Below, one piece after another: positions 26,450 through 40,029 of a DNA stretch of 64,000 bases. This stretch comes from Echiichthys vipera (Eukaryota; Chordata; Actinopteri; Perciformes; Trachinidae): the NCBI GenBank assembly GCA_963691815.1, contig OY829651.1, positions 15,321,634 through 15,385,633 on the forward strand, written 5' to 3'. Position 1 is the stretch's first letter, and each line of letters opens with the position of its first letter. The translations under genes and the position numbers were made by a program. Below the pieces are notes generated by a model. The model did not search any database. It was not told the DNA's origin and was given only the letters and a program-made list of their open reading frames with translations.

Positions 26450-28635
26450 TACAGTAGGCTTCAGAATAAAATCCCTGCTGTTTAAAAACAATATTGATTT
26501 CCTGTCTATATAAAAAGTCAAACAGAATATAAGTTGCGTTGTTGCTGTTGTCTGGATTCATCAGGCTTTGATTATGCTGATTTACTTTTATTTATCAAAG
26601 CCAGAAGTTTTGGTATTATTCTAGATATTATATCACTTGGGACCAGAAGCCAAATATGGATACCTAACATAGGGCAAAGACCATCATTCAGTGTAATTAA
26701 CTCGAAATTGATGACTCTATTTATTGTCAATGCATAGTATTTAAGTCCTCACACAACCTAATTCTGTAATCATACAACCATCTTGATGACCGTGGGCATT
26801 TGAAAGTCGTTTAGCGTGAGAATCTTCTCCATCTCTTCTTCTATAGTCTCATAGTTATGGACGTTTGTTTCACCTGTGCTTTTTCTACTATGACAAGTCA
26901 AAATGTCTGATGTGAAAAAGGCTCATTATACTCACTGAACTGTTGGAAACTAAAACGAGCACTTCATGGTCTCAAACCACAAACGTCTCTTGGGTCGAGT
27001 GCAGCTCACTGTGAGCAGACGTGAGAAAGTGTTATATGTAAACGTGATGACTGTTTTTGAGCGCAAGTTTGTGTTACCAAATATTGTAGCTGTCAGAAAA
27101 AAATACATAAACCCTAGAGAAAAAAGGCATTTTGCAGGGTTGCAGAGGAAGTTAACGGGCTGTAGACTGAAGGCAATACGTTGCTCATTTATTCACTTCA
27201 AAACACTTTTTGGAGGAGGGGAAGGAAAAGGTTTCCACAATGACACTTGTCATATTGGGAAGGTTGTCTCCAGGGTTTAATGTTCCCCAGAACAATATCC
27301 TTTTAATATGACTTACTAAGGAGACCACTTAACGGGTTTTATGGTCATGCATTTTTTCCCCTGGGTCAAATATGTATCTTTCCCTGGATAAGATATGTTG
27401 AAATCACCCACCCAAAGCTTACAACCTTATGTTATACCCCTTGAAAATGACACCTTCAAATTTGCGAATTGGCAGTTTTCTTGACTTTAGACAATGATAT
27501 CTCCACACTGGTTGAATGGATTTGTATCATTCAAACTGCATTTGAAACCATGTCCTTTTGTTCTTTGAACTGTGAAGAAGACCTTGAGCGCCCTCTCACA
27601 GTGAGGACCCTGGGAACATAGGGATGACCCCGTCATATTTTATCTATACATAAGTTCCTGAGGCTCTTTATGTTAAAGCCTTTGGAGAGATTTTGGTCAG
27701 AAAGTCAGCACACAATAAAAATCCCACTTAAAGTTGATTATGACTTGTGGAACTGATTATGTTTTGGCATAGCTGTGATTTCTTTGTGTTGCTTTTTCAC
27801 AGCTATTTCTGTTTAGGTTGATCATTGTTCTGCACGCCACTATTAAATACACACATCTTGTTGCACACACGCGATGAAAACCCCCGTCTGTTACTGCAAT
27901 TGATTTTTTTAAATCTATAACTCACTGTGGAGCTTTATTCAAAGCAGATTATTTCCTCAGATGGATTTATTTATTTACTTGAAAAAGTATTTCAATTATC
28001 ATTTGCAATACTTGACCACCAAAGTTTCAGTTACATAAATACTACGCATTACTCTCTATAGAGAGCCACTGCTGTGATAAACTAAAACCTCTTTTTAGAC
28101 ACTTTGAATAGAAATAGGTGACGTTTTCTACTTTAAAAGCATAATTCAAACATTTCTGTTTTTGTTCATAAACTCTGACAGCGAAAACAGACAAACCAGA
28201 GTCCTGTCACAGTCCCACAAACCTTTAAATTCATCCATGAATCAGTCAAGACATGCTCTCTGTGCAGTCCATCTCACTCTTTTCAGAGTCATTCATGGAA
28301 GTCAGATGTCCTCATTGAACTCATCAGACTCTGTACTGTTTGTCCAAAGTTTGCTCGTCGCTCATGGTGATAAAACAATTTATTTAATCTCTCGTATTGA
28401 GACATCTTTGGAGAAGAATCAAAGAGTGTTTTCCATGTCTGTGCATGCAGATTACCATTCTGTGGTAATATATTTGTGCCTGGCTTTGATACCCCTCTTT
28501 AATGTGTTATTATTAGAGTGTAATTGGATGTGACAGCTTGCGATTTACGGCCATATTATACAGCTTTTGGTCACCCTAACTGTTTGTTAGAGGAGTCAGT
28601 CGAAAGTGGGATGCTAATCAAGAAACCAGGCCAAA
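26450..28635. other. Intergenic, no gene recognised
   Basis: AT-rich sequence. The ORF at 28162-28533 (123 codons) has no family features and no splice context. 27300-27720 has an unusual, repeat-like texture but no family could be named. Confidence 0.5.
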
Positions 28636-28639
28636 TAAA

Positions 28640-29035
28640 AGTACGGTAAAAGCACCAAAATATACTTAAAGTACCGAAAGTAGAAGTACTTATTATGCTG
28701 AATGGCCCATTTCAGAATCGTATATATTTTATACTGGACTGTAATTACTGCTGCATCATCAGATACATGTTTTAACTGGTAAAAGTGGGGCTAACTTTAA
28801 TTTCTTTTATGTACTGCTGGGTAGCTTAAACTATTATAATATACTGGAATTTATTTGTAGATGTATTTTGTGTATTGATAATATATATCTGCAAAGTAAT
28901 TAAAGCTCTAAAATAAATGTGGTGGGAAAAACGTACAATATTTCCCTCTGTGATGTAGTGGCGTAGAAGTATAAAGTAACATAAAATGGAAATACACAAG
29001 TAAAGAACAAGTGGCTCAGAATTGTATATGTACAT
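28640..29035. mobile_element. hAT-like MITE, partial copy A
   Basis: Contains AAGTAGAAGTACTTATTATG, AATGGCCCATTTCAGAAT, ACTGCTGGGTAG, TGCAAAGTAATTAAAGCT, AATAAATGTGGTGG and GTACAATATTTCCCTCTG. These phrases belong, from memory, to a very abundant teleost non-autonomous element. Parts recur in reverse orientation at 32990-33717. The outer ends are degraded. Confidence 0.65.
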
Positions 29036-29039
29036 TCTT

Positions 29040-32000
29040 GCACACATTCTTCCACATCGTGCATGTAACTGAATATATGTGCATGGTTAACACCCTGTTA
29101 TTCACCTCTGTGGTTACTACTGCTGCCTGTCCAGCAGGTGGAGCCCTCTATCAAAAATGTGCACCTTTTTCAAGTTTTCTTCTCTGAATACAGTGAGTAG
29201 GATGAAAAGAGAAAAAAAGCATTTCATAATTTAAACAAAAAGTGTATATACAGTCGGCACTTCTTGGTTGTTAATCGATATATTGCTAGTATTAATGACT
29301 CAAAACATGGTGTAGGAATTTGCATGTAACATAAACTGCATATATATTGGGGTTAGAAAAATATATGCTCATGAATGACTTCTCAACTTTGTATTATTGT
29401 TCACTAGTTTATGCTCTTGTAATAATACCGAGCCACTCATATGTCTTGTATTGTCTTGGGTCATGATGGTAGCACCAACAGAAATGAATTATTGGAGGGC
29501 TGCTGTTATCAAATACTGTGGAAATGTTTCTGCTCTGTGTCCACTCTGTGTGTAATACACTCTGCTACATATTTCCAACAGGCTTCCCCGCTGTGAGGTA
29601 AGTGCAGTTGGACATTGTCAACCTGAGCATAAATTGACCTGACTTTTACCAGCTCACATGGACATTGCAGTTTTGCAGGTGGGGGTCAAAGGTGACATTT
29701 CCAGGTGTCCACAGCTGGAGAGAGCTCACACAAATTCCAACGGGATTATTTTATTAAGAAATTGGGGGCCCAGAGTTTCTAGACTTTTCCCTGCAGCTGG
29801 AACAAATGTTTCATGGCCAACTGTAAAGCTGTGACTGTCAGGAACCAACTATGGCAAATTCTTGTATGTTCAAAATGGAAAATTGGACACTTCCCTGTAG
29901 AGCCCAGCAGGGTACCGATTTTCCTCTGAGGCAGGAGCACCGTTGGAGTGAATGACAAAGAAGGCAGAACTAATGCTTTTGTATGGAAACCAGAATTACT
30001 AGAGAATTACGAGAGCTAGAAAGAAAGTAATAAAGATGGAAGCTGAAAGTTTTGTTCGTACGGGAAAGTTCAGCTGATGTTCAGAAGGACCGACTTCTTT
30101 TGTCATTTTTCTTTTTTGTGGCTTCCCTTTGAAGAATATCATGTTCAAGATATTTTGTTCTTTATTACCAATAATCAATTGAGTCTTTAATGAGCTCGAC
30201 TGGTGTGTGTGAATTGGGAATCAGAAATGAGAACCGGTTCCAAATGGTCGGGATCAGTTCTGATGAAGTCATACACACTGATACTCACACTCATACGTCT
30301 ACAAGCAACAAGGAGTCATGGTAAAGTGGAATTACTAAAACGTGACTTCATTTCGCAGAGAAAGATGCTAGCAGTGCAGCTTTCGATGTCTGTAAAATGA
30401 TTATTAAGCAAAATGCTGAAACATCTCTCTATGCAACATGGGCTTAAATTCCAAGAACGTCACGTGCAGTGGCGGATTAAGGAGGTCAGGGGCCCCTATG
30501 CTACTGTTTGTTTGGGCCCCCCACATTTTTAATCATGCTTTATCAGAAAAAAAACCCGCTAGACCAGAAGAAGAGTCTGCAACCTTAAAAAATCCTGTCA
30601 ATTTAGGGATTTTCTTTCGTAGATCTTGGTCCCTCTGTTCTTTCAGTCGTCATTTTCTTTTTCGTGCTCTGCTAACACATTTCCTTTCTGACATTTTGCA
30701 GAGGAGTGACGTATCATTTGACAACAAAACTGACCTTTTAAACCCGGCCACATGATGGCAGCTGATTGGGTAAATGTGTCCCATATCTATCCAATCAGTG
30801 ACTTCATTTTTTACATTTTTCTGAGGGTTCCAATAGCAGGCAAGTTTTTTTTCCCAGTGAGGTATTGGGAATGTATCACCAGTCAGACGCCGTTCGCTGT
30901 TATTATCCCTATCCGGATGGATAGTGCAAGTAGAATTAATTTATACATTTCTAAAAAACTACAAATGAAGTCTCATATTTGTACATGGGCATTTAAATGT
31001 ATAATTAGTAAATTAAAGTGACGTTGATGAGAGAAAGCAGTGAGAACGTTTGGGCGACGTTCAGCCTGAGCGGCTCAGGTGGTGGTTTACGTCGAAAAAA
31101 AGGAAGTTAAGAAGAATTTACGGTGTATTTTGGAACATTTAAAGCATGTTTTTTTATTGTCAAGGACTGAAGTATGGTACTGGATGTTTAGACAACATCG
31201 ATATTAATGTGGACGACCAGCAGCTCCCAGTGTTTACGGCGAAGAGATCGGGGTGTCCAACTAGGGCCGAGAGGAGCAGATGGCTAATTCACCGGTGTTA
31301 GCGTACTTTTGTCCACTCTTGTTAACACAGATAAATCAGGTCGTTAAAACTCTTACAAAGATAAGAAGTTAGACTTTAGTTTAACACCATTAAATAAACT
31401 CAAAACATTACACCATAATATACTGTATATTTGTAGGTTCAACAGAAAGTTTGATAGAATTTAGCCAAAAACTGTCCGACTGGAGACACAGTTACAATAC
31501 TTTAAAATAAATAAAGTACAATAGCTTGACCAAGGCTGTAGTCTAGGCCAGCCTGTGCATTAATCTGCCTTTGGTCACATGTTTGATTCAAACGCATGAA
31601 TGCTGTATAAATATTCTCTCATTTCATCTACACTGTGTTCACACTCAGAGACAACACTCACACACAGTTTAATTTACGATGAAAACACGTGGAGGCCTAC
31701 ATTTTTTCCACATATGAATTTCGTTAATTGTTATTAGAATCAACAGTGGAATAAAAAGGAAAATCAGTCCAATAAGCAGAATCAATTATGGTATTGGTAT
31801 CAATGAAATCTAAGCAATTCCTATAGACATTGTGATGTCCTAACAACTCTAAGGCTCTCCATGCAATGCAAAGTCACCAGCTTTCAACACTGGCTTCCCC
31901 ATTTAAACAAAAGGCTTTTGTGATGTGACAAAGCTAGACTGTATACAAAGTCGTCTTTTTATTGTTGTATGAAATCGTGCCGCATCTAAAATTCTCTTCA

Positions 32001-32985
32001 CGTTCTGCCTGAACACACAGTAAATGTGTCATCTCGATGAAAAAGTTTGAAGGTACCCTGTAGAGTTGTTGACCCACGGTAGCACAATGGAGCAATGTGT
32101 TTATGAGTGTTTAATTATTGCACTCAAGTAAGCTTTTCAAAGAGATTTAAAGGACTGATTGAGCCCAGAGTGCCTGCTGCACACTTCCTCTGGTCAACAT
32201 GTGTCAGTGATGAGCCAGATCTAGAAACTAAACCTGAATAAAAGGTCATGTTGATTGATATTGTGCAAAAAGTCGATTTGCAAATGTTTGACGAGGGATA
32301 AAATGCATTTAACCAGTTTGTCAGGCCTCAGGGACTCAAACTATTTACTTTACCAGTGACTGTAAAGAGAATTTTTGTTTGTTTAGGGCTACTTGAAATT
32401 TCAATTTTAACGTTTCATGTATTACGTCTGAAAACTGCCTGTGAAAAACAAATATCAGTAGATTTCACAGTTGATATCATTTACATATATACTAGATATA
32501 TATTTACAGGCAAATGTTTGGGCAAGCGTGAGTTTACAAATCACTGTAACCATGTCTGCTCTTTGTTTTGTGTCTGTCGCCTGGCGGATGCTTTCCAATG
32601 TCATTACAGTAGAAACACATTAATGGTGTATACTGTAACTACTGTACATTAATGTTGATTTGTTTTGTTTGGGAGAAGCTGAATGTCCGAACACTCACTG
32701 TTCAGTGAAATATGTATCATTAAAGATGTGTTTATTTTTCTGTACGCATGAACACTTTGTTTATACGGAAACACTGAAGTCAACAGAAACACTGACACCA
32801 TCAAATGCAACAGTAAAACATCTCAGTATCTGGTTGCGCAGTCTTTTTTAAGAATGCATCACTAAACTAATTTGCTTTGGTAGAATAAAGCCTGTTTTTT
32901 TCCGGCTTAGTTGCTTTGAACATTGTTTACACAAACAGCAGAGACATTTGCCTCTAACCCTGGGTGTGTAAACAAATAGTCAGCA
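29040..32985. other. Intergenic, repeat-rich, no gene recognised
   Basis: A segment at about 30465-30530 (GTGGCGGATTAAGG, GGGGCCCC) resembles the edge of a dispersed element. Open frames at 30438-31021 have no recognisable domain. Other sequence is AT-rich and unique-looking. Confidence 0.4.
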
Positions 32986-32989
32986 ATAT

Positions 32990-33717
32990 ACAAATTACCC
33001 GTCAGTTACTTAAGTAAAGTACAACTTACTTGATTTATTTCTATTTCTTGCTTCTTTTTTTACCTCCAATCCTCTACAATTCAGAGACACATGTTTATGT
33101 TTTACCTCAGTTATTTGACAACTTTATTTACTTTGCTGATTCATAATTATAATCATACAAAATACAACCAAGAAATAAAATATATCATCATGGGTTAAGA
33201 TAGAATTGTATTGATCCGTGTGGCAAGAAGAAGAATTCCTTTATTAGTCCCGCGAATGGGGAAATTCAATTTTCACTCTATTATTTTTTCCTTTTACACA
33301 GACACAGGCCCAAAATACACACAGACAGGACCTATATACATGCAACCAATGGAGGGATGTTAGAGCGAGGGGGCTGCCAGTGACTGGCGCCCCGAGCAGT
33401 TGGAGGTTCGGTGCCTTGCTCAACAGCACCTCAGCAGTGCCCAGGAGATGAACTGGCACCTCTTCAGACACCAGTCCACACTCCATTCATGGTCCACACA
33501 GGGACTCGAACCAGCAACCCTCCGGTTCCCAGCCCAGTCACCTCTGGACTGAGCTGCTATTCACATGGGCCATTCTGCATAATGATTACTTTGCCTTTGG
33601 TAATGGGAGTTTGTTCTGATGCTAATACTTTTGTACTAACAGTAAGCAAGAGTATTTCTACAGTATGGTATCGCTATTATTACTCCAATAAAATATCTGA
33701 ATACTTCCACCACTGCC
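32990..33717. mobile_element. hAT-like MITE copy B, split by a SINE
   Basis: Left part 32990-33215 starts at TTACTTAAGTAAAGTAC. Right part 33562-33717 starts at CATGGGCCATTCTGCATAAT and ends CTTCCACCACTG. Together they give the same element as 28640-29035 in reverse. The two halves are separated exactly by the SINE at 33231-33560, so the SINE inserted later. Confidence 0.65.
33231..33560 (-). mobile_element. tRNA-derived SINE, full-length head
   Basis: Reading the - strand from 33560: AGCAGCTCAGTCCAG (box A-like, 33558-33545), then GGTTCGAGTCC (box B, 33512-33502, a perfect pol III promoter match), then a body with GGTGCCAGTTCATCTCC and GAGCAAGGCACCGAACC, ending near TTGAATTTCCCC and a 3' tail. 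These are the parts of a tRNA-derived SINE; I recall this family as common in percomorphs. Confidence 0.75.
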
Positions 33718-33879
33718 TTTGATTAATATTGATATGAAAGATAGCAGCTACAGGTTCATTTTTAAAGAATAACTCTCTCGAAAGTCACCGTGTGTTTTAC
33801 ATTCATTTGCATTTTGCTGTGTGGAGTACAGACATTTTGTGCTGTGAGGTGGTGAATTACTCCTCTCCACCCATAGAAA

Positions 33880-34165
33880 GAGGGAGGGAATTAAGAGTCA
33901 AATGAGGGGAAAGAGGGGGCTGTCTCCGACTAGAGTAAGAAAAGAAGTGTGGAGTGTCTTTGGGACGTAACATCCACAAGAAAAGAAAGAAAGAAAAGAA
34001 GGGAGCAGAGACAAAGAGAGAGAGAAAAGGGTTTAATTCAAAGGTTCAATCAGCAGTGCAGCAGATTTTTTCATCTTTATTTATTTCGCTCTGTGCGCAA
34101 TAAGAGAAAAAAGAAACACTTGAAGATTTTTCTCCTCCTCTCCGAGAAGACGCTCAACTTGAGTG
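33880..34165 (+). promoter_or_regulatory. Candidate non-coding first exon of slc43a1
   Basis: Repeat-free, purine-rich sequence ending at a good donor (CTTGA then GTGAGT at about 34162). The sequence just downstream (34170-34490) is richer in CpG than its surroundings. slc43a1 coding exon 1 has an acceptor 10 bp before its ATG, so an upstream 5' UTR exon on this strand is expected. The link is inference; the CpG-rich patch at 35.55 kb is the competing promoter. Confidence 0.3.
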
Positions 34166-34489
34166 AGTAAATGAGTTTATCATGAAATGTTCACCGCGTT
34201 GCTGCTCTTTCAGTAGCCTATATAGTAGCATATGTAATGTGTGCGTAAACTGGCGGCGTGAAGTGGATGAACCGGCTCCAGATCCTCACACGTGGCATGA
34301 AACTCAGACTTTCACGTTAGATCCAAAAGCCACTGTGTTGGTTACACACTCCGGATCGATCCTGATGGGGAAAAAGTCTCAGTTTGGGGCGGAAAAAGTG
34401 TCAGAAACCACAAAAATGAGGGCGAATAGTAACCTGGAAGGAGCGCGCTGTTTCGGAAGGGACCACTGTGACTGCAAGCTTCCACAGTA

Positions 34490-35545
34490 GCTTCTGTCTC
34501 TCTCTTCATTGAATGTTCAAACTAAAAAAGCTCTTGCTATTATACTTGTAAGCATATAATAAGCACGTAGCTACAGTTACACGCAGGTTTATTACACTTT
34601 TTTTTTTATCACGCTCATTTAATATTGCATTTACCAGATGCTGTGGTCGCAGACATGTTTGGGTTAGGAGGATGTTGCCTTCATGGACACCCCCTTAAAG
34701 TGAGATTTTATAAAAAAGCCTTTTTTGATTGGACTTAACTTAGTGAAGTGAAGGGGTATGTAACAAAGGAAGTATTTCAGTGGTGGTGATTACAGTGACG
34801 GAAATTAAAAAGTGTTTTATTGCAACAAAAAAATGTAAATCGGGGCTGCAACTATAATTCTTCACAGGGCTGCTGATTAAAGATGTCCTTAGAAAATAGT
34901 GGAGAATGTCACAACATTTCCCCCCTGACCATCATTTCAAAACCCATATTTACAGTGTTATGAAACAGAAAAACAGCACATCCTCGTTCATTTTTTGAAG
35001 TTGTAAGATATATATAGATATATATACACAGCATATTTACATCTATATGTATTACACTCTCATTAGTTTCAAATCATTAGTATTTTATTTGACCATCATC
35101 CTGCCACTGCACCTTACTATTCATTTATCTTGCTTTATCTCGTGCTTATGTCTAAGTGCCCAAGTTCCGTTCTTATACCCGGATATTTTTATTTTTATTT
35201 GATTTTTATTCTATTGTATTGTATCATATTCAGTTGCAACAGATTGCTGCAACAAAATAATATCTCTCTATCTAACTGGCAAATGTTTTTTTTTTTTTGC
35301 TTCTCAAATGATTATCATTTAGGCTATCAGAATCGCTGGGGACTGGTTTTTGGCGACCAATGCATTATTGCAGCACTTCCGTCCTATAACCATAAGTCCA
35401 TTTCTCCACATGCTCTTGACAGAATTCTTGCCTCTTTCTGCCTCCTTCACTGTCCCCGGAGGGAAGCTGAGGTATCATGGGAAACAGGTGCTAACCACCA
35501 ATTTAGGGGATGTTTTTTGTGCGTTTAGCTCACAAATTCCAACAT
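34490..35545. other. Non-coding, part of a dispersed repeat
   Basis: GGGGCTGCAACTA near 34843 resembles the end of the element at 47208-47472. The rest is AT-rich with no coding evidence. Confidence 0.35.
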
Positions 35546-35549
35546 TTCG

Positions 35550-35700
35550 GACAGCCCATGAACGCGGCAGCAGACTTGCTCCGGGACGGGTCCTTTTCAG
35601 CGGCCGCCCCACCGTTCCGGTAACCGGACCCCGGGCTGAGGTCATGGTCGCGGGGAGACAGCTGCTCGCCGGCCGGGCAGCCTTGAGGGTTTGCGTTTTT
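35550..35700. promoter_or_regulatory. Small CpG-rich patch, candidate promoter
   Basis: About 17 CpG dinucleotides in about 160 bp (including CGCGG, GCGGCCGC, CCGGCCGGG), in a window that otherwise has few. Unmethylated CpG clusters usually mark vertebrate promoters. It is 5.3 kb before the slc43a1 start codon. Direction cannot be read from the sequence, and no clear TATA box was seen. Confidence 0.4.
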
Positions 35701-35940
35701 TAGGACTCTTCGGGGAACAGAGGCTCCCAGTGCGCGTGGTTTATTTTCTTGGAAACTTGTGAGAATAAAGAGTTTGCCCTGCGGTCCTTTATGTCCGGCA
35801 GAGGTTGATAAACACGACTGGTCAAGGTCAGAAACATCCCCGCGGGGAAAAAAGAGCAGGACTGACGGAGCATCAAGAGAAAGACTTGAAAGAAAGCAGG
35901 ACACGTGATGGCTGAAACAGGTCGACTCCAACTTCAATAC

Positions 35941-36681
<741 letters not shown>

Positions 36682-37699
36682 ACGTGTAGCTGTTGTGTGT
36701 TGCAGCCGTGAATCCAATCCATGTGACGGACGCCTCTATACTTAGGCCTTTAATGGACTGTGTCTGTTCACGTCTGAAAGACTGGTTTGTCTGTCCCTTC
36801 TGCCAGATGAACACATAAACAAATCAATTATCATTTGTTCTCTAACTCTTCAATTTTCTGAGACCAGCTCTGCACATCGTTTGTCTTTAAAATGATAAAC
36901 AAAGACACAAGACTATCTTTTAGTGCGCTGGTCAGACAGAGGGGACGTGGGGAGGATTAATGCCGCTCAAAGTTGGTACAAAGCTGGTACTGGACTGCAT
37001 AGTAGTGGAATTAAAATGTCACGTATTTGGGGCCGACTCTCCTTTGCTGATCGACTGGCTTTAAAGTTATGGTGTTGCTAGAAACAGTTCATGCTAGATA
37101 AAGTGATGTAGGCCAACTGGTTGAGACAGAGACACAGTTAAGATTAAAGATATCCAGTCGGGGTGTCAGGATCAGTTTTCTGCACTTTTTGCATTTTATG
37201 AAAGCATCTTCGCTGTTTTCTGCAGCTTGGACATTTTTATTTCAGTTTTCTTTTACATTTTTCTGAGTTCTCAAACACCAAACAATTTCTGAACCTCTGG
37301 GTTCAATGGTTAGAATTTCGGGCTTTCAGTTGTAGCCAGCAGATATCCAGGGTCAAGATTTTCTCTTCTTTTTGGCGGTCATTGTTTACGGTCTTATTGG
37401 GAAATTGAGATGTGAGAATGGAAGTGGAGTCTATCTTAAAAACAGATATCTGCATATGAATGCAGATGAACAATAACAAAAAAGCTAATGGCTGATGGGT
37501 TGTGCTATTGCACGGCAGACCGTTTACCTGCAGTCAACCAAAGCATGCTCAAATTATTGATCGTGATCCATGAAATACTACTACCGATCTTGTCCCGTTG
37601 CCTACAGATTTAACATTCCTACTGTATGCAGAGTCTCTTCATAGAGACTAAACACTAAAAGACAATTGGTCTTTCCTAGGGGTAAATTTTGAAATGTGT

Positions 37700-38010
37700 A
37701 ACAGCAACAGATTAAGAGACGATGGGCCCCTGGGCAAAGACATGTAAGAAGTCCCCCACCCTGTTTACAAAGGAACAAAAAGAGTCTTTTTTTTAATCTA
37801 TTTTGCATTCATTTTGGGTCCCTTTGTAGTAATTTTGCATCTATTTTTAGTCCTTTTATGTCTCTATGTGGTTGTTTGGTGTCACTTGTAGTGGTTATGT
37901 CTATGTTTGGTGATTAAGCGTTTGTTTGTGGTCATTTTGCATCTATTTTAGACATTTTTGCATCTACTTTTAGTCCTTTTATGTCATTTAGCATATCTTT
38001 GTGGTGTTTT
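37700..38010 (+). repeat. Dispersed repeat with degenerate tandem units
   Basis: Begins near AGATTAAGAGACGATGGGCC (37711) and continues with about ten degenerate units of the type TTTGTAGTCATTTTGCATCT, about 17-20 bp each. I recall this combination as a dispersed teleost element with an internal minisatellite. Confidence 0.55.
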
Positions 38011-38340
38011 TTTCAGCAACATTTCGTCAGTCAATCCATCCATATTGATATAGAAGACTTAAAGGAAAATGTGCCTACTACATCAACAAGTGCACAAGTA
38101 AATGTTGTTCTGCAACAACAACTTACTGACAATCTGTGACTGATGGAAAACAAGACTAAGGAAAACAGTTGAAATATGATTATAGATAAGAGAAGGGGGA
38201 GTACTTATAGGTTAACTCATGTGGCCCACAGTAATGATGGTGTCCTGATACAGGTACTTTCTGCAAAACGTAATTTATTAAACGTCTACGGCACATATGA
38301 TAAGATACAGATCAGCAGCTCTAGCTCCTCTAATGTGAGA

Positions 38341-38505
38341 ATTACCTGAATTTTTGTGGTCTTTTATTAAAGTAAATTGAATATGTTGTAGTTTTGGACT
38401 CTAGGTCAGACAAAACAAAACATTTGATGAAGTCACATTGGGCTCTGGAATGTTGTAGTGGCCACTTTTCATGGTTTTCACAGGCCAAAAACGATTTATC
38501 AAAAA
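38341..38505 (-). repeat. Partial copy of the GCTGCAAC-type teleost repeat
   Basis: TTGGACTCTAGGTCAGACAA and ACATTTGATGAAGTCAC correspond to TGACTGATGATCAGATAA and ACATTTGAAGAGGTCA at 40205-40245, so the two segments are related copies. Family recall as at 47208. Confidence 0.5.
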
Positions 38506-38690
38506 TATTCATCTTTGACAGAAACAATCAAACAAATAGTCTAACCCCTGATTATACACCAATAAACAACAAGGTTCTTTATTGTCTATGAAGGCTACAC
38601 ACATGGTTTAATGAACAGGTTAATTTATACATTAACAGGACTGAGTGATTGAGCTCCGTCTGTCTCGCTCTGTAGTCTCGTTGTTGAGAG

Positions 38691-38691
<1 letters not shown>

Positions 38692-38782
<91 letters not shown>
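38692..38782 (+). repeat. (TG)n microsatellite
   Basis: About 91 bp of TG. Confidence 0.97.
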
Positions 38783-38783
<1 letters not shown>

Positions 38784-38951
38784 TGAGAGTGTCAGTTACA
38801 CAGAAATCCCCCCTTTTCAAACTCTCTTTCAGCACAAAGGCAATTCAGTGGGCTATGGCTAATCGCATTACATGCACGCTTCATGAACGCAGGACACACG
38901 CAGAGACAAATCTGTCCTATTAGATCCTCTTGTCTGCTCCCACACAAGTGT

Positions 38952-38984
<33 letters not shown>

Positions 38985-39196
38985 CTAAAGAGATGCCCTC
39001 ATTAGGAACTTCTGAAAGTGTTTCCTGTTTAAGGCCTTGACTCTGAGACCCCCCTCCCTCCACTCGCCTCTCTTCAAATCAAGTGGCTGAGACTTTTCCT
39101 CCCTCTGTTCCTTTCCACTTCTTCTCTGGTTTGCCGCCAAATGAAAAAGCTGGTTATATTTGGATCTTTATTTCTTGCTTAGATGTTACCCAGATG

Positions 39197-39313
39197 TGTG
39201 TGTGTGTGCGTGTGTGTGCGTGTGTGTGCGTGTGTGCGCGTGTGCGCGTGTGTGCGCATGTGTGATTGTGTGTCGGTCACTCGTGTCCCAGGTCACAGTG
39301 GCCGATGACCTGC

Positions 39314-39356
<43 letters not shown>
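39197..39356 (+). repeat. Two TG/CG-type microsatellites
   Basis: 39197-39264 mixes TG and CG units. 39317-39356 is pure TG. About 50 bp of unique sequence separates them. Confidence 0.93.
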
Positions 39357-39358
<2 letters not shown>

Positions 39359-39359
39359 A

Positions 39360-40025
39360 CTTTCCAGGTGGTCATGACTAACCTGACTTTATTTATTCAG
39401 TCACGTCATATCTTTCAGCATTCTCTTTGCGTGTGTGTTGTTTGTTGACATCACCACTCACTTTTAACCCCCCCCGGATAACTAAACTGTGGTCACGTGC
39501 TGTTGAGAGAGTCCTTGAATTTGTCTTTCAGATTGAAATGTTGCCCCTTATGAAGAAGCTATCCCTATATCCAGAACAAAAGAGCACATGTCGAGCGCTC
39601 AGCATTGTTTCCTCCGGTCAAAAAAAAAGAAAAAGAAGCTGCTCTGTTGACAGCACAGTGGGAGGATTTCTGAGGACAATGCAGCGCAAGGTGTCAGGTA
39701 CCCAAGCGGGATTTACAAAACAATCACTGGTCACACGGGCATTCATTAAACAAAGTGAGAGGAAAATGCCCTGTCTCGAGGGGCTCCATCAGGTCTGAAG
39801 TTTAATGAAGTGCCACAGATTTCACACAGATGTCAAGGGAGAGAAAGAAGGTGCCCTTTTGTAAATCCTTTCTTACCCACAGAACTTTGTTTAAACTCAA
39901 GCTGCAGAAGCTTTCACAGGAGGATTTGTCATGAATAATCTAATGCTTGTCTTTGAGTTTTATTGGTTATTTTATCTCATCATTGTTCGAGTTTTGTGTT
40001 GTTTTATATGAGCTGTTTTATTGGA
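39360..40025. other. Non-coding, no feature recognised
   Basis: An open + frame at 39427-39798 has coding-like length (123 codons) but no domain, and no splice partners were found. It is probably chance. Confidence 0.4.
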
Positions 40026-40029
40026 ACCA

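Noticed and set aside
25500..26450. A complete retroelement or virus-derived element
   Set aside because: No reverse transcriptase, gag or envelope-like frames; only an LTR-like fragment and a Tc1 fossil side by side.
28162..28533. 123-codon + ORF
   Set aside because: No family similarity that I can see and isolated in an intergenic repeat area; chance is the simplest explanation.
33502..33560. A genuine tRNA gene on the - strand
   Set aside because: Boxes A and B are present, but the sequence does not fold into a full tRNA and continues into a SINE body.
35350..35937. Protein-coding exon in the CpG-rich patch
   Set aside because: Both strands are open because of high GC; no domain, and no start or splice arrangement that convinces.
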